The position numbers were made by a program, and so were the translations under genes. Below the pieces are notes generated by a model, which had not been told where the DNA came from, made no database searches, and saw nothing but the letters and a program-made list of their open reading frames with translations. Below, one piece after another: positions 25,044 to 34,161 of a DNA stretch of 64,000 nt. The first letter of the stretch is position 1; every line of letters starts with the position of its first letter. This stretch comes from JAMDEO01 sp963775295 (GTDB taxonomy: Bacteria > Actinomycetota > Thermoleophilia > RBG-16-64-13): positions 1,550,001-1,614,000 of the forward strand of contig CAVZIK010000006.1 in the NCBI GenBank assembly GCA_963775295.1, read 5' to 3'.

Positions 25044-25901
25044 TCAGCAAGAAATCACCGGCTCGTAGCCTACGCGCCCGGCCATCAGGGGCATATTTCC
25101 TTCGGATTTGTGTAGTCCAAGTCCAGTCTCGACCTTCCTGGCTATCTGGTCGGCGGCTTGCAGGTGGCGAAGAACCTCATCCACATCGCCCTGCGCCCAG
25201 GCCATCAGGTAGAAGCTGCTCTCCTCGACGGTACACAGTCCCAGTTCGGCACATATGATGTTGGCTGCCGTCTCGGTGATAATCTCCGCCGCCTCCCTTC
25301 CGAAGTCCTTGTAGCCAACACCAGCGGCGTGAACAAGCTCATGCACAAGGCAGTGAACCTTTCCGTCGACGTCCAGTCTTTCGCTCAGACGAATGAGGTC
25401 ATCCTTAGGCCTGTAGTAGCCTTCCGCAGCTCCGGTATCTCCAACCTCCACCAAGATGCCTTGGCTGCAGGCGTATTCGGACAGGCGCATCAACCACGAC
25501 TGCATGGTGTCGCCGGTCGGACTAATCTTGTAGGCGGGAAGCTCTGGCCCTGTGGTCTGGGCCACATCGAATACCGGGACACAAGTGAATCCCGCCACCT
25601 TTACGTAGCTTCGAAGCTCTCCGGTGTCGGGGTCACTCTCGTTCCAGGTCTTCTTGATGGGTGCGAACACCCAGATTGCCTTTGCACCCTTCTTCACCTG
25701 CCTGCCTTCTCGTTGCCAAGCTCGGTAACCGGCCACCCTCGTGGCATCTTCTCGCTGATAGGCAATCATCAATTGGTTATATAACGAATACCTCCCTATG
25801 GTGGTGGTCGTCCTCAGTCTCAGCCACCTTTGGAATCCTTCATCGCTGCCAAGGGCGGCGACGGCTTGGGTAAGACGCTCTTTGCTCTCGGTATGGCTCA
25901 C
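25044..25901 (-). CDS. ArdC-like antirestriction protein with zinc-metallopeptidase motif
   Basis: 285 residues from a GTG with AAAGGAG 8 nt upstream. N-terminal ArdC/DUF1738-like ssDNA-binding domain (YSLYNQLMIAYQ, GYRAWQREGRQVKKGAKAI). C-terminal domain with the zincin motif LVHELVHAAG and downstream ETAANIICAELGL. Such proteins protect incoming single-stranded DNA from host restriction during transfer. This fits a mobile element with rolling-circle replication. Confidence 0.85.
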   Translation of the reverse strand: MSHTESKERLTQAVAALGSDEGFQRWLRLRTTTTIGRYSLYNQLMIAYQREDATRVAGYRAWQREGRQVKKGAKAIWVFAPIKKTWNESDPDTGELRSYVKVAGFTCVPVFDVAQTTGPELPAYKISPTGDTMQSWLMRLSEYACSQGILVEVGDTGAAEGYYRPKDDLIRLSERLDVDGKVHCLVHELVHAAGVGYKDFGREAAEIITETAANIICAELGLCTVEESSFYLMAWAQGDVDEVLRHLQAADQIARKVETGLGLHKSEGNMPLMAGRVGYEPVISC

Positions 25902-26017
25902 GACATACTCCTTTCATTGGAAATGGGAAAGGGGCCTCGCCAGGAGACCCCTCAGCTGAAGTGCCCGTGGTGTGGATGTCTAGATGAACGGCAGATAGGT
26001 CTCCTCTATTAGCGCTT

Positions 26018-26293
26018 TCAGCACGATGGCCAGCTTGTGGGTCGCTTCGTTGCGAAGGTCGGTCCGGTACTCAGGATTTGCGGCGAGAGGAACCAGGCCG
26101 CGCACAGCCTCGTGAAAGCTTGCTGCAGGGTACGGTGCTCGTTCTCCATGGCCATGCAAAAGGCCAGGTGACCCCGCTCGGCGTCGTTGCTCATGCAGTT
26201 GAGAACACCGGTGATGGTCCCGGCCAAATGCATCATGTCGCCATAGGCTTGCTCCAAAAGGTCGTAATCTTCCATGGTGGTGGGTCGGTTCAT
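26018..26293 (-). CDS. Uncharacterised helical protein
   Basis: 91 residues from the ATG at 26291-26293, which has a GGAGATG site. Helical composition (TMEDYDLLEQAYGDMMHLAG). No family recognised. It belongs to a set of short minus-strand genes between the ArdC-like gene and 27 kb, each with a good ribosome site, a typical early region of small mobile elements. Confidence 0.6.
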   Translation of the reverse strand: MNRPTTMEDYDLLEQAYGDMMHLAGTITGVLNCMSNDAERGHLAFCMAMENEHRTLQQAFTRLCAAWFLSPQILSTGPTFATKRPTSWPSC

Positions 26294-26468
26294 GGGTTCA
26301 TCTCCTTTCTTGGGGTGTGCGTCAGTTGAAGCGGCGTGGGCGATAGGCATCACCTCCGTTCTGGGCAGGCTTGTTCAGGGCGCACCAATCCCTTGGATGG
26401 GGGGCGCGTGGGTAAGGGAGGCCGACAAATCGGCCTCAGGGAGATGGACTTGTTCTCAGATAGTTTGC

Positions 26469-26660
26469 CTAGATAAGTCCCAGGCTACGAAGACCGTCGA
26501 TGTTCACGACCTGATTGCAGTTATCACACCAGCTCTTCGCGGCATCAGGTTCAACGGGGCTGACTTCCATCCCACAGTTTTTGCAGTAGCCCCAACAGTC
26601 TTCATCGAATACTGCCGCTCGAAGAAGTTCCTCCGTCTCGTCCTCAGTCCAGACATGCAT
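26469..26660 (-). CDS. Small zinc-ribbon protein
   Basis: 63 residues from the ATG at 26658-26660 (AAAGGAG site). Two CxxC pairs, CKNCGME and CDNCNQV, form a zinc ribbon after an acidic helix (MHVWTEDETEELLRAA). Possible nucleic-acid or protein adaptor; function unknown. Confidence 0.65.
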   Translation of the reverse strand: MHVWTEDETEELLRAAVFDEDCWGYCKNCGMEVSPVEPDAAKSWCDNCNQVVNIDGLRSLGLI

Positions 26661-26778
26661 GGTGATGCTCCTTTCTCGGTTTTGGGCATAGCTACGCCCC
26701 GGAAATGCAAGCGACATTGTTCAAGGCCCAATCTGCAGTGGAGATTGATGGTTGCGCCTGGAGGGGCGCGAGTGGCGA

Positions 26779-27006
26779 TTATGCCAACGATTCGGGCGGG
26801 AAGAGCGTTTCTTCTTGCGGCCGGTCAACTACTGGCGGCACAACAAAGAGAACATCTTGCTCATGCTCTTCAGATTCGGGCGGCGTGGCCTTCAGGGTGA
26901 ATTCCAGCGCGGTGGAGTAGTCTCGATACTTGAGGTCGTTCTGACGGTTGAGACGGTCCAGTAGATGTGAGTAGGTTTTCGGGCCAGGGTCAAACATTCT
27001 ATTCAT
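26779..27006 (-). CDS. Small uncharacterised protein
   Basis: 75 residues from the ATG at 27004-27006, 8 nt after a strong AAAGGAGG; three other in-frame starts are within 18 bp. Contains YSHLLDRLNRQNDLKYRDYS and an acidic Pro-rich tail. No family recognised. Confidence 0.6.
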   Translation of the reverse strand: MNRMFDPGPKTYSHLLDRLNRQNDLKYRDYSTALEFTLKATPPESEEHEQDVLFVVPPVVDRPQEETLFPPESLA

Positions 27007-27120
27007 GTTCATCACCTCCTTTCAGATTTCTTCGACAGTTGGGACTGCGCAACAGCCCTTTCTTATGTCGGTCCTACCTGATTGAATAGATACGCCACCA
27101 GCCGAGCGAGCGGGAGCAGT

Positions 27121-27783
27121 ATGTTGAGCACTAAGGTAGTCAGGCGTAGGACCATGCTCGCGAGAAACAACACCCTACTGACGACGGGTCTTTGTGCCGC
27201 GCTAATGGTGGCAACCGCTCTCTTCTTGTTCTCTGGCTGCAGTTCGCCGAGTACGGCTGCCAAACCCTCCTCGCACTCAAGCGCCTCGTCCATAACATCC
27301 CAGGGGAACGCGGACGCTTCCCCAACCACTACGACGGGCGAAGTAGCGCCCGGCCCAACAAGACGTGTCCAGACGGCGAGCGAGAGAATCTACCAATTGG
27401 AGAGCCAGTCCATGGGTAGTGCCATGAACGCAGCGGAAGAATCCCTGTATGAGTGCTTCGGCGCTGAGCTTGAGCAAGGTCTACCGCCAAACTTCACGGC
27501 TGCGAACAAGGCCACCGTGGTAGGGGTCGCCCAAGAGGCTGAAAAGATGTGGGGTGACTGGAAGGATAAGGAGACACCCAGTCCTTATTACGCGTCGCTG
27601 CATCGCTACAATCTTGAGTTCCTGCGACATTTCGCCGAGGGCACGAGACAACTGAGCGTGGCGTTCGAAGAAGAAGATGCTTCCAAATTCCTCATGTCGA
27701 TTGGGGAGCTGAACGCTGCTGTTGAGGCCAAGACTCTCGGCATATCCGAGGCACAGAAGATTGTCCTAGAGCAGGGACTGTGA
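27121..27783 (+). CDS. Secreted lipoprotein, element cargo (paralogue A)
   Basis: 220 residues from the ATG at 27121 (GGGAG site). A hydrophobic segment ends in a lipobox (LFSGC), followed by a Ser/Thr-rich tether and a helical domain with MWGDWKDKETP and SLHRYNLEFLRHFAEG. The pattern (two Trp three residues apart, LH..NL..L) recurs in the convergent gene at 28126-28683. Function unknown; surface exposure is likely. Confidence 0.75.
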   Translation: MLSTKVVRRRTMLARNNTLLTTGLCAALMVATALFLFSGCSSPSTAAKPSSHSSASSITSQGNADASPTTTTGEVAPGPTRRVQTASERIYQLESQSMGSAMNAAEESLYECFGAELEQGLPPNFTAANKATVVGVAQEAEKMWGDWKDKETPSPYYASLHRYNLEFLRHFAEGTRQLSVAFEEEDASKFLMSIGELNAAVEAKTLGISEAQKIVLEQGL

Positions 27784-28055
27784 GGTTTCTCCTGCGAGTC
27801 ACCGGCGGCATTGTCCTGCTGGGCGCGGGCTTGGCCCTCTTTATCTTCTGGATGATAGCGATGGTCCACTGGCTTGGAGGAGTTGGCTTCATCTTGGGCC
27901 TGATACTGTCACCGGGCCTGGTAATCTTCCCCTTTGCCTTTTGGGTCATTGAGGGCGTGTTTCCCTGGATGTACTTCGGGCTTTGGGCCGTCAGTTGGGT
28001 GGGGACTTCGATATATATCGCTGGCGGAGGAGGCTCCGAAGCGTCGGACTACTGA
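27780..28055 (+). CDS. Small integral membrane protein
   Basis: 91 residues from a GTG that overlaps the TGA of the lipoprotein gene (GTGA). Three hydrophobic segments (LLRVTGGIVLLGAGLALFIF, FILGLILSPGLVIFPFAFWV, MYFGLWAVSWVG) and a Gly-rich tail. Translational coupling suggests it acts with the lipoprotein. No family recognised. Confidence 0.65.
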   Translation: MRFLLRVTGGIVLLGAGLALFIFWMIAMVHWLGGVGFILGLILSPGLVIFPFAFWVIEGVFPWMYFGLWAVSWVGTSIYIAGGGGSEASDY

Positions 28056-28125
28056 GACTGCGTCTCCGCCATTCTTTCTGGGGTCTGAACTTCCATCGCC
28101 CAGGAGTCGGAGATACGAAGGTCGG

Positions 28126-28683
28126 CTACTGGCCGTTTAATCTTTGAGCTTCGGCCCATGCTGCCTTCTTGGCGACGTATGATTCCTCAGCCAATTTGCC
28201 ATAGAGCACATACTCGTTGGAGTCGCTTGACCGGACCCCCTTCTCAAGATGTCCAAGAGCTGCCGCCATGGTCTCCAGATACGTCAGCATGTTCTTATGC
28301 AGGGTCGACAATTCAGAGACGGGAGCGCTCCGGCCTTCCCATTCGTCCCAGGCCGTCGCGGCCTTACTAGCCGCCTCCGATGCCTTTGCAATGTTGTCCG
28401 CCGTAGCCGCGGGCATACTGTCGCCGCTGAGTAGGTCGGCAGCAGCGTTCTCTGCCGCGCTCATCGTGACTCCCAGCTCGCCGACGTCGCCAAGGTAAGC
28501 GTCCACCGTTGCCTGAGTAAGATTCACAGTCGTCGTGGGCGACGGCGCGACCACCGCGGTGCTCGGGGTGACGCTAATGGTCGGTGTCTCTCCCCCACAT
28601 GCAAAACCGACCCACAGAATGCCAACTGCCAAGAGGGCTAGGGTCAACGACAGCGACAGCCTACTTGGCTTGTCCAATAACAT
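28126..28683 (-). CDS. Secreted lipoprotein-like protein (paralogue B)
   Basis: 185 residues. Signal-type N-terminus (LSLTLALLAVGILWVGFAC) with a Cys at the expected cleavage point, a Thr/Pro tether, then a helical domain with TAWDEWEGRSAP and STLHKNMLTYLETMAAALG that parallels the neighbour at 27121-27783. It is convergent with that operon. Function unknown. Confidence 0.7.
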   Translation of the reverse strand: MLLDKPSRLSLSLTLALLAVGILWVGFACGGETPTISVTPSTAVVAPSPTTTVNLTQATVDAYLGDVGELGVTMSAAENAAADLLSGDSMPAATADNIAKASEAASKAATAWDEWEGRSAPVSELSTLHKNMLTYLETMAAALGHLEKGVRSSDSNEYVLYGKLAEESYVAKKAAWAEAQRLNGQ

Positions 28684-29169
28684 CTCCCTGAACCTCCTCC
28701 GAGTTGGTCGAGCGCCGCCTTATTATCATAGCGCCGGCAACGTGTGCGCTCTTCATCGTTCCTGCGCAATGGAAGGCATCGCCTTGGGCTGGTGTCGAAG
28801 ATTGCATACGTCATCATCGCTTGCTTTCGGATTTCTTCCACAGCAAAGGGTGGGTATCGCTCAAGGGTTCTTGCCAACTCCACATTCCAATACTTGCCCC
28901 TCGGAATTATTTGGTTTTTGAGGCCCCCTATAGAGCGTTTAACCCGAAGCCATCGGGTGGGGCGATGCCTCGGGTCCGGTTCCTATCCTCTGTCTGGTCG
29001 GCGTGGTTGAAGACTTCCGACGGCGATATACAGCGAAGGAGGGAGAGGGGGCCGGGTGAGTCCTGGGTATCGGCTGGGCCAAATGAATGAGGACCATCTC
29101 GGGTCGGAACTGATGCATAATGGACCTGGGCAGTGCTGGAACACCGCCCAGGTCTGCAGAGGCTACACT
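28684..29169. other. Non-coding stretch with one strong hairpin
   Basis: No convincing gene on either strand. At 29123-29155 GACCTGGGC-A-GTG pairs with CAC-C-GCCCAGGTC around a 7-nt loop. It lies just downstream of the YjzC-like gene and may end that transcript, although no T-run follows. Confidence 0.5.
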
Positions 29170-29352
29170 CTACTTAGCCTTGCCTTTGGGATGGGGCAGA
29201 ACACTCGGCACGAAACCGTTGCCGGGTTTGTGTGTCGGCGGGAATGGTTCGCCTTCCACTACGGTCACCTTGTGGGGCGTCTTCCCGCCTTTCGGTCCGA
29301 CTTCAGACCATATGCCTGAATCCGGCACCGTCTGGCCAGGTTTGCTCTTCAC
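29170..29352 (-). CDS. YjzC-like small protein
   Basis: 60 residues from a GTG at 29350-29352, 8 nt after AAGGAGG. The start KSKPGQTVPDSGIWSEVGP and VVEGEPFPPTHKPGNGF match the YjzC-like pattern of a beta-rich small protein (KPGQ..P.SGIY, later GE.FPP). Function of the family is unknown. It stands alone on its strand. Confidence 0.7.
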   Translation of the reverse strand: MKSKPGQTVPDSGIWSEVGPKGGKTPHKVTVVEGEPFPPTHKPGNGFVPSVLPHPKGKAK

Positions 29353-29570
29353 TATTATCACCTCCTTCCTAAATCAATATTCGCCAGCGGATTACTGGGC
29401 ATGTCCTCCACTATATCTGGGCGGATGTGCAGTGTAAGCAGTGATTGCCGCTGTGGGCGCGCTATTTGCAGGAAGTTGTGACGAAATGTCTGCTCTCAGC
29501 GGATGTTTTGGTACTCTCCCCTATGAATCGTGCGTATCGGGCGCATGAGTGCAGTCTAGGAGGTGAGTGC

Positions 29571-29807
29571 ATGTCTTTCAGGCTGGAAGAACTGCGCAAT
29601 ATCTCTACGGAGGACCTCGTCAAACGTCATGACCATGCGGCGGAGAACACCGTGGTCGGTGTTGACTATTATCTCGACGAGCTATCGCGGCGAGACCAGG
29701 AAGCCCAAACTCGGGCCATGCTTCGACTCACTTGGTTGATTGCAGGCATGACCGGTGTCATGGTGGTCGCTACCATTTTCAATGTCTTGCTTTTTGCGCT
29801 GAGCTAA
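29571..29807 (+). CDS. Small single-pass membrane protein
   Basis: 78 residues from the ATG at 29571 (AGGAGG site). A charged N-terminal helix (ISTEDLVKRHDHAAENTV, DELSRRDQEAQ) precedes one C-terminal membrane helix (WLIAGMTGVMVVATIFNVLL). Tail-anchored topology is likely. It lies 153 bp before the HEPN gene. Confidence 0.65.
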   Translation: MSFRLEELRNISTEDLVKRHDHAAENTVVGVDYYLDELSRRDQEAQTRAMLRLTWLIAGMTGVMVVATIFNVLLFALS

Positions 29808-29960
29808 GAACAGGTGCGTCCGGCTAAGCGGGATAGCATCGAGCCGCTCGCCAATCATGTGCGCCGTCGCCCCCTGACATCACAGTCCCGAGCAGCGATG
29901 GTTTGCGCCCAGACCGAAGCTGTGGTCCATTAGTTGGAAAGCGAACAACGGGAGAGTCGA

Positions 29961-31340
29961 ATGGACTGGCTACGGGTCACTGAAGCACTCAGATTGTTCA
30001 CACAAGAACTCGCGGCGCAGGTGGCGTTGGCTATAGAAAGTGGCGAGTATGCGCCGACCGTGGACTCGTACAGTAGACACACTGTCGACGACCTGAAGTG
30101 CGACGTATACGGCGTTCCCACAACGGCCCATGGGAGCATTGAGGCGGTCGAGCGCGAGTCACAAATCAGAAATCTTCCTTCTTTGCTGGCTCTTACTAAA
30201 TCCAGCCAAAGCTATGGTCAACTCGTGAAGACATGTACTGAAGAAGCCCTGGCGAACGGCGAGGTCGACCGGTACGTGAGGAGCGTCGCTTCTCTGCTTC
30301 TTCAGAACCCTGGGATGGACATAGACACGGACTCAATTGTGGATGAGTACGTTGTAGTGCTGCGGCAGGGACCGAGGCCAGTACGAGCGACGTCGCTCAT
30401 TAGCGGGATTGCGATGCAGCACCCTTCGGTAGCTTTCAAGCTGGAGGATGGTCTTGAGGTGACCATAAGAAGGGTGGAGAAGACCGACCTCGACACTGAG
30501 ACCCTTCTCCCCTTGCCCCACGACGAATTGCCGACTACGCCGAGCGCGGTAATCGAGATGCAGTTCGTAACCTCGGAGCCGCGCCAGGCCGGTGACAGCC
30601 TGACCAGGCTAGAAAGGATTCTGGGGTTGTTCCTCACTTCAGGTGTGAGGTCAGTTCAGCACATGGTCGTCGTAGGAACGTTCTTTCCGCCACCCTTGGG
30701 TATCAGTGGAGTAACCCGGAGCCTCGACAGGACGCCCAGCTTGTGTGTGGGGGTGTTCACGGATGAACTCTCCCGTCGATTCCCCAGCTTCGCAAAAGCA
30801 TACTGGCCGAGAATTGACCTGAGCCAATCCGACTGGCTTGATGGCAAGGACTACCTTACTATCGGGCATGACTTCTACCAGCAAGCCACACTCGATGCCA
30901 GGAATACTCCCCAAAGGCAGGTAGCCTTCGCAGTCATGGGTCTGGAGGCATTGTTCCTGGTAAGTAACTACGAACTCAAACATCGGCTTAGCACCGCCGT
31001 TGCAGCGTATACCTCACTGCTCGGGATGGACGGGGTCACAATCAGAAAGGCCGTGAAGGACGCGTACGATATCCGTAGTTGCTTCGTCCACGGACAAGCC
31101 ACGAAGGGTAGGGAGCGTGAAAAGGCGACCCTGCTGGTCGATTCGGTTCTGCCGGTGCTCAGGACGTGCATTTCTTCAATGGGTCTCCTCCATTTAAAGA
31201 AGAAGCAGATTGTGGACATGTTGGAGCTTCTCTCAATCACGACGAGCACGCGCCCTCTCCTTGAGGACAACCTTGCGGACATTCTCGAACTTGTCGTCCT
31301 ACCAGGACAGGAAACCAAGTATCTGCGGGGTCGGGGATGA
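29961..31340 (+). CDS. HEPN-domain protein, putative defence RNase
   Basis: 459 residues from the ATG at 29961 (GGGAG site). The N-terminal 300 residues are unassigned. The C-terminal region (FAVMGLEALFL, then KDAYDIRSCFVHGQ) carries the HEPN signature RxxxxH (RSCFVH), as in ApeA-like and related RNases. Length and context (mobile element, next to a methyltransferase and a second HEPN protein) suggest an abortive-infection-type effector with an N-terminal sensor. The function is inferred. Confidence 0.6.
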   Translation: MDWLRVTEALRLFTQELAAQVALAIESGEYAPTVDSYSRHTVDDLKCDVYGVPTTAHGSIEAVERESQIRNLPSLLALTKSSQSYGQLVKTCTEEALANGEVDRYVRSVASLLLQNPGMDIDTDSIVDEYVVVLRQGPRPVRATSLISGIAMQHPSVAFKLEDGLEVTIRRVEKTDLDTETLLPLPHDELPTTPSAVIEMQFVTSEPRQAGDSLTRLERILGLFLTSGVRSVQHMVVVGTFFPPPLGISGVTRSLDRTPSLCVGVFTDELSRRFPSFAKAYWPRIDLSQSDWLDGKDYLTIGHDFYQQATLDARNTPQRQVAFAVMGLEALFLVSNYELKHRLSTAVAAYTSLLGMDGVTIRKAVKDAYDIRSCFVHGQATKGREREKATLLVDSVLPVLRTCISSMGLLHLKKKQIVDMLELLSITTSTRPLLEDNLADILELVVLPGQETKYLRGRG

Positions 31341-31657
31341 GGTGGTTGACGAGGTTAGACGAATGGACTCTTGTCTCAGGACAGTGTCTTCGTTGGTTTC
31401 TGTAGAGGAAGGGTCCGCATCACTAGAGCCGTCGTCAAAAACCAACGCTCAATAATCACCCCTCAGAATTTCCTGACTTTTCAGACCCTATAAAGGCGAA
31501 GCCGCATCCATCGCTTCAATTCGGGGCGACACAGTAGCGTCAGCACATGGCATCTTAGGTTCACTCAGAACAGATACCCCCACCCGTATTGAAGGGTCTT
31601 CCCTAGGCCAAGTTCTCAGCACGGATGGCTCGTTTCGTAACCGCAACATGTGTACAG
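31341..31657. other. Intergenic stretch, nothing recognised
   Basis: It lies between the convergent HEPN and methyltransferase genes. No gene, clear terminator or repeat was seen. Confidence 0.5.
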
Positions 31658-33298
31658 CTACTCTGATTCAGATGACTCTGGTCCATTTTCGAAGGCGAGT
31701 TGCAGCCCATCGTCAACCAGATTCGCCTTTGGTGCCCTCTTGAAGGTCACATTTCCGAACCGTGACGGATAATCGATACCCTTGCCGCCAAGAAGCTCCG
31801 CGACGGTGAGAAGTTGTATCTTCGGATGCGACGTGCCCCACCCTGGCGAATGATAATACCCGGCAGACGCCGCTTCTTTCCTCATCGGACCAGTGGGGTC
31901 CTCCATGCTGATGAGTACACCTATCTCTGCCTGCTCCCTATCCAGAACGCCCCGCAAATCTCGGAGTTGGGAAACAGTCAGACCTCCCGCCTTCACTGAA
32001 AGGATGACCTGTTTGGTTTTGCCCTTGGCTTCGTCGTGGAAGTAGAGACGACCATCGATGCCCTTGTCCGCGCCCTTCTTCTGTTCAATGGGGCGAGCAC
32101 CCACTAAACCCAAGGCCCACCATTGGAACTGATACTTGTCCTGCTCCGCCAGAGCTTTCGCGTCGTCTACCGTTACCGGCTCTCCGATAACCATGGGCAT
32201 GGCTTCTTCACCGAAGCTGTCGTGGATGCGGTTCTTGACGAGCGTAATGGCTAGATGGGTTATGTCGATGCCTATCCAGTTTCGTTTGAGCTTTTCGGCA
32301 GCGATAATGGTGGTCCCACAGCCACAGAATGGGTCGAGAATCGTATCCCCCGGATTACTGGAAGCTCTGATTACCCGCTCCAAAAGAGCAAGGGGCTTCT
32401 GGGTGGGATACCCCAGGCGCTCCTGCGCCTGCGAATTGATGGGCGGTATGTCCGTCCAGACGTTACCAAGGAGGACCCCGGGCATCTCATCCAAATAGCG
32501 CTTCAGTCTGGGCCGCTTCGAGGTTGAGTCCGGATACCAGATTAGCCCTTCTAAGTCGAGCCTCGCCATAGTTTCACGTGAGTAGCGCCAGCCCATCGCA
32601 GGACACGAGTGGCCCTTCCACTCATACATCATGTTGGGGCGCGGATGAGGACTAGTCATGTTGTCCAGGCAGTACAACCTGCCGTCCGGGTCCTTATATC
32701 GATACTTGGTTCTTATGTAATCCTCGGCATGAGCGACATGAGTAGGATGCCAGGTAACGGTGTCGGTCTTACCGTAATAGAGCAGGGTGTCGGCAACTGG
32801 GCTCCATCTCTTTGCGTCGCTGTGAGTGCTTGTTCTCTGCCAGGTAACATCACCTCGGAAGTTCACCGGGCCGAACACGGCGTCCAGCAACATCTTGAGG
32901 TAGTGACTAGCCGTCGGGTCACAGTGGAGATATAAGCTGCCGGTTGGTCTTAGCGCTCGCCGCAGCTCAACCAACCTGGGTGCCATCATCGCCAGGTATG
33001 CCATCATGTTGCTCTCGCCCAGAAGTGTCCTGAAGGCCATCAAGGCCTTGGCTACTTCGCCGCCCGACTCTATCGTCTCCTCATACTCAAGAGCGGCCTC
33101 TTGGTCCCAGCGCCAGGTGTCTTCGAAAGCCTTTATCTGGGCCGCAGCCTGGGTGCCATTCTGTTCAGCGAAAAGCACATTGTACGTAGCGTTTGAATTG
33201 AAGGGCGGGTCCAGATAGACGAGGTCAATACTCTCATCCTTGATATGCCGTCTCAGCACGTCTAGGTTGTCGCCGTAGTAGAGAAGGTTGGAGTTCAA
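31658..33298 (-). CDS. DNA methyltransferase (beta class) fused to PD-(D/E)XK-like domain
   Basis: 546 residues. Motif IV LVYLDPPFNSN lies near the N-terminus and the AdoMet motif I LDPFCGCGTTI after residue 320, the order of beta-class N6-adenine or N4-cytosine methyltransferases. A C-terminal domain (from about 400) contains GIDGRLYF and VILSVKAG, the D ... xVK pattern of Mrr-like nucleases with Ser in place of the usual acidic or Gln residue. It may be a single-chain restriction-modification enzyme or a methylase with an inactive nuclease relic. The adjacent gene 33309-33908 is in the same operon, 10 bp upstream. Confidence 0.85.
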   Translation of the reverse strand: MNSNLLYYGDNLDVLRRHIKDESIDLVYLDPPFNSNATYNVLFAEQNGTQAAAQIKAFEDTWRWDQEAALEYEETIESGGEVAKALMAFRTLLGESNMMAYLAMMAPRLVELRRALRPTGSLYLHCDPTASHYLKMLLDAVFGPVNFRGDVTWQRTSTHSDAKRWSPVADTLLYYGKTDTVTWHPTHVAHAEDYIRTKYRYKDPDGRLYCLDNMTSPHPRPNMMYEWKGHSCPAMGWRYSRETMARLDLEGLIWYPDSTSKRPRLKRYLDEMPGVLLGNVWTDIPPINSQAQERLGYPTQKPLALLERVIRASSNPGDTILDPFCGCGTTIIAAEKLKRNWIGIDITHLAITLVKNRIHDSFGEEAMPMVIGEPVTVDDAKALAEQDKYQFQWWALGLVGARPIEQKKGADKGIDGRLYFHDEAKGKTKQVILSVKAGGLTVSQLRDLRGVLDREQAEIGVLISMEDPTGPMRKEAASAGYYHSPGWGTSHPKIQLLTVAELLGGKGIDYPSRFGNVTFKRAPKANLVDDGLQLAFENGPESSESE

Positions 33299-33308
33299 GG
33301 CCGCTCCG

Positions 33309-33908
33309 TTACCGGGTTCCGGCTAGGACTTGGTTATTTGCTGCAGCCAGGACCTTGGTAGCAGCCTGGACTATGGACAACATCTTGAGTTCCTGGTCAG
33401 GCTCGAAAGCGCACGATTCCCCACTATGCACGAACTTGTTACGCGCTTCACGCAATTCCTTCCATTGCTTCGGAAACTGCGGCTCTCCGATCTGCCCCGC
33501 TATTGTCTTCAGGCTCACTCCAGCTAGGTCCTTGATTAATTCGAGGCGAGCCTCAACACCCTGCGTCCTGCTTAGGATATAGTCGGCCAGCTTGCGGCCA
33601 TTCTGAGAGCGGCCGGAGAAGTACTCCAAGATGCATATCGTTGTCACTTCCAGCATGACCTCAAGTGCGCTGGCAACCAGGGTCCCGACGACTGCGCAAT
33701 CCTCATAGTCTTGGGGTTTCATTGCGAAAGCCTTATCCAAGATGCCTTCGGCTAAGAGGTCTGGCCATGGTATTGGGATTTCCGTGGTGCCGCAATTCGG
33801 GCATAGACGCTTGAATCCTGGCCCCGGACCCCATCCCTGGCTAATCAGCTCACAGTATTGACAGCAGCCCCAAGCTACTATGTCTTCAAGGTTCTGGTCG
33901 TGCGCCAT
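33309..33908 (-). CDS. Zinc-ribbon and HEPN-like protein next to the methyltransferase
   Basis: 199 residues. The N-terminus has two CxxC pairs (CQYCEL, CPNCGT) as a zinc ribbon. The C-terminal helical half contains KELREARNKFVHSGE, whose RNKFVH fits the HEPN RxxxxH motif. It lies 10 bp before the methyltransferase gene, so the pair is probably one functional unit, perhaps toxin/RNase and modification enzyme. No precise family recognised. Confidence 0.6.
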   Translation of the reverse strand: MAHDQNLEDIVAWGCCQYCELISQGWGPGPGFKRLCPNCGTTEIPIPWPDLLAEGILDKAFAMKPQDYEDCAVVGTLVASALEVMLEVTTICILEYFSGRSQNGRKLADYILSRTQGVEARLELIKDLAGVSLKTIAGQIGEPQFPKQWKELREARNKFVHSGESCAFEPDQELKMLSIVQAATKVLAAANNQVLAGTR

Positions 33909-34161
33909 TTGTGCCCCCGGCTATGGGTCAAGTCTGCTCTAGCCTATCACTCGGAGGGTCCGAGCCATCGCGCCCTCGGCATGTTGTGCTGATGGCCCAT
34001 GAATAATAGTACGGCCCTCGGACGGAAGAGCGCGGCCTGAGTTGAAAGGTCGTGAAGAGGAACCCCCAACGGCCAAGCCTGGTAGCTACCGAAGAGGGAC
34101 CATGTTCTCTAGGCCCGTCCCTGCGATACCCTGTTCACGCCATCAATGACCAAGGAGAGTC

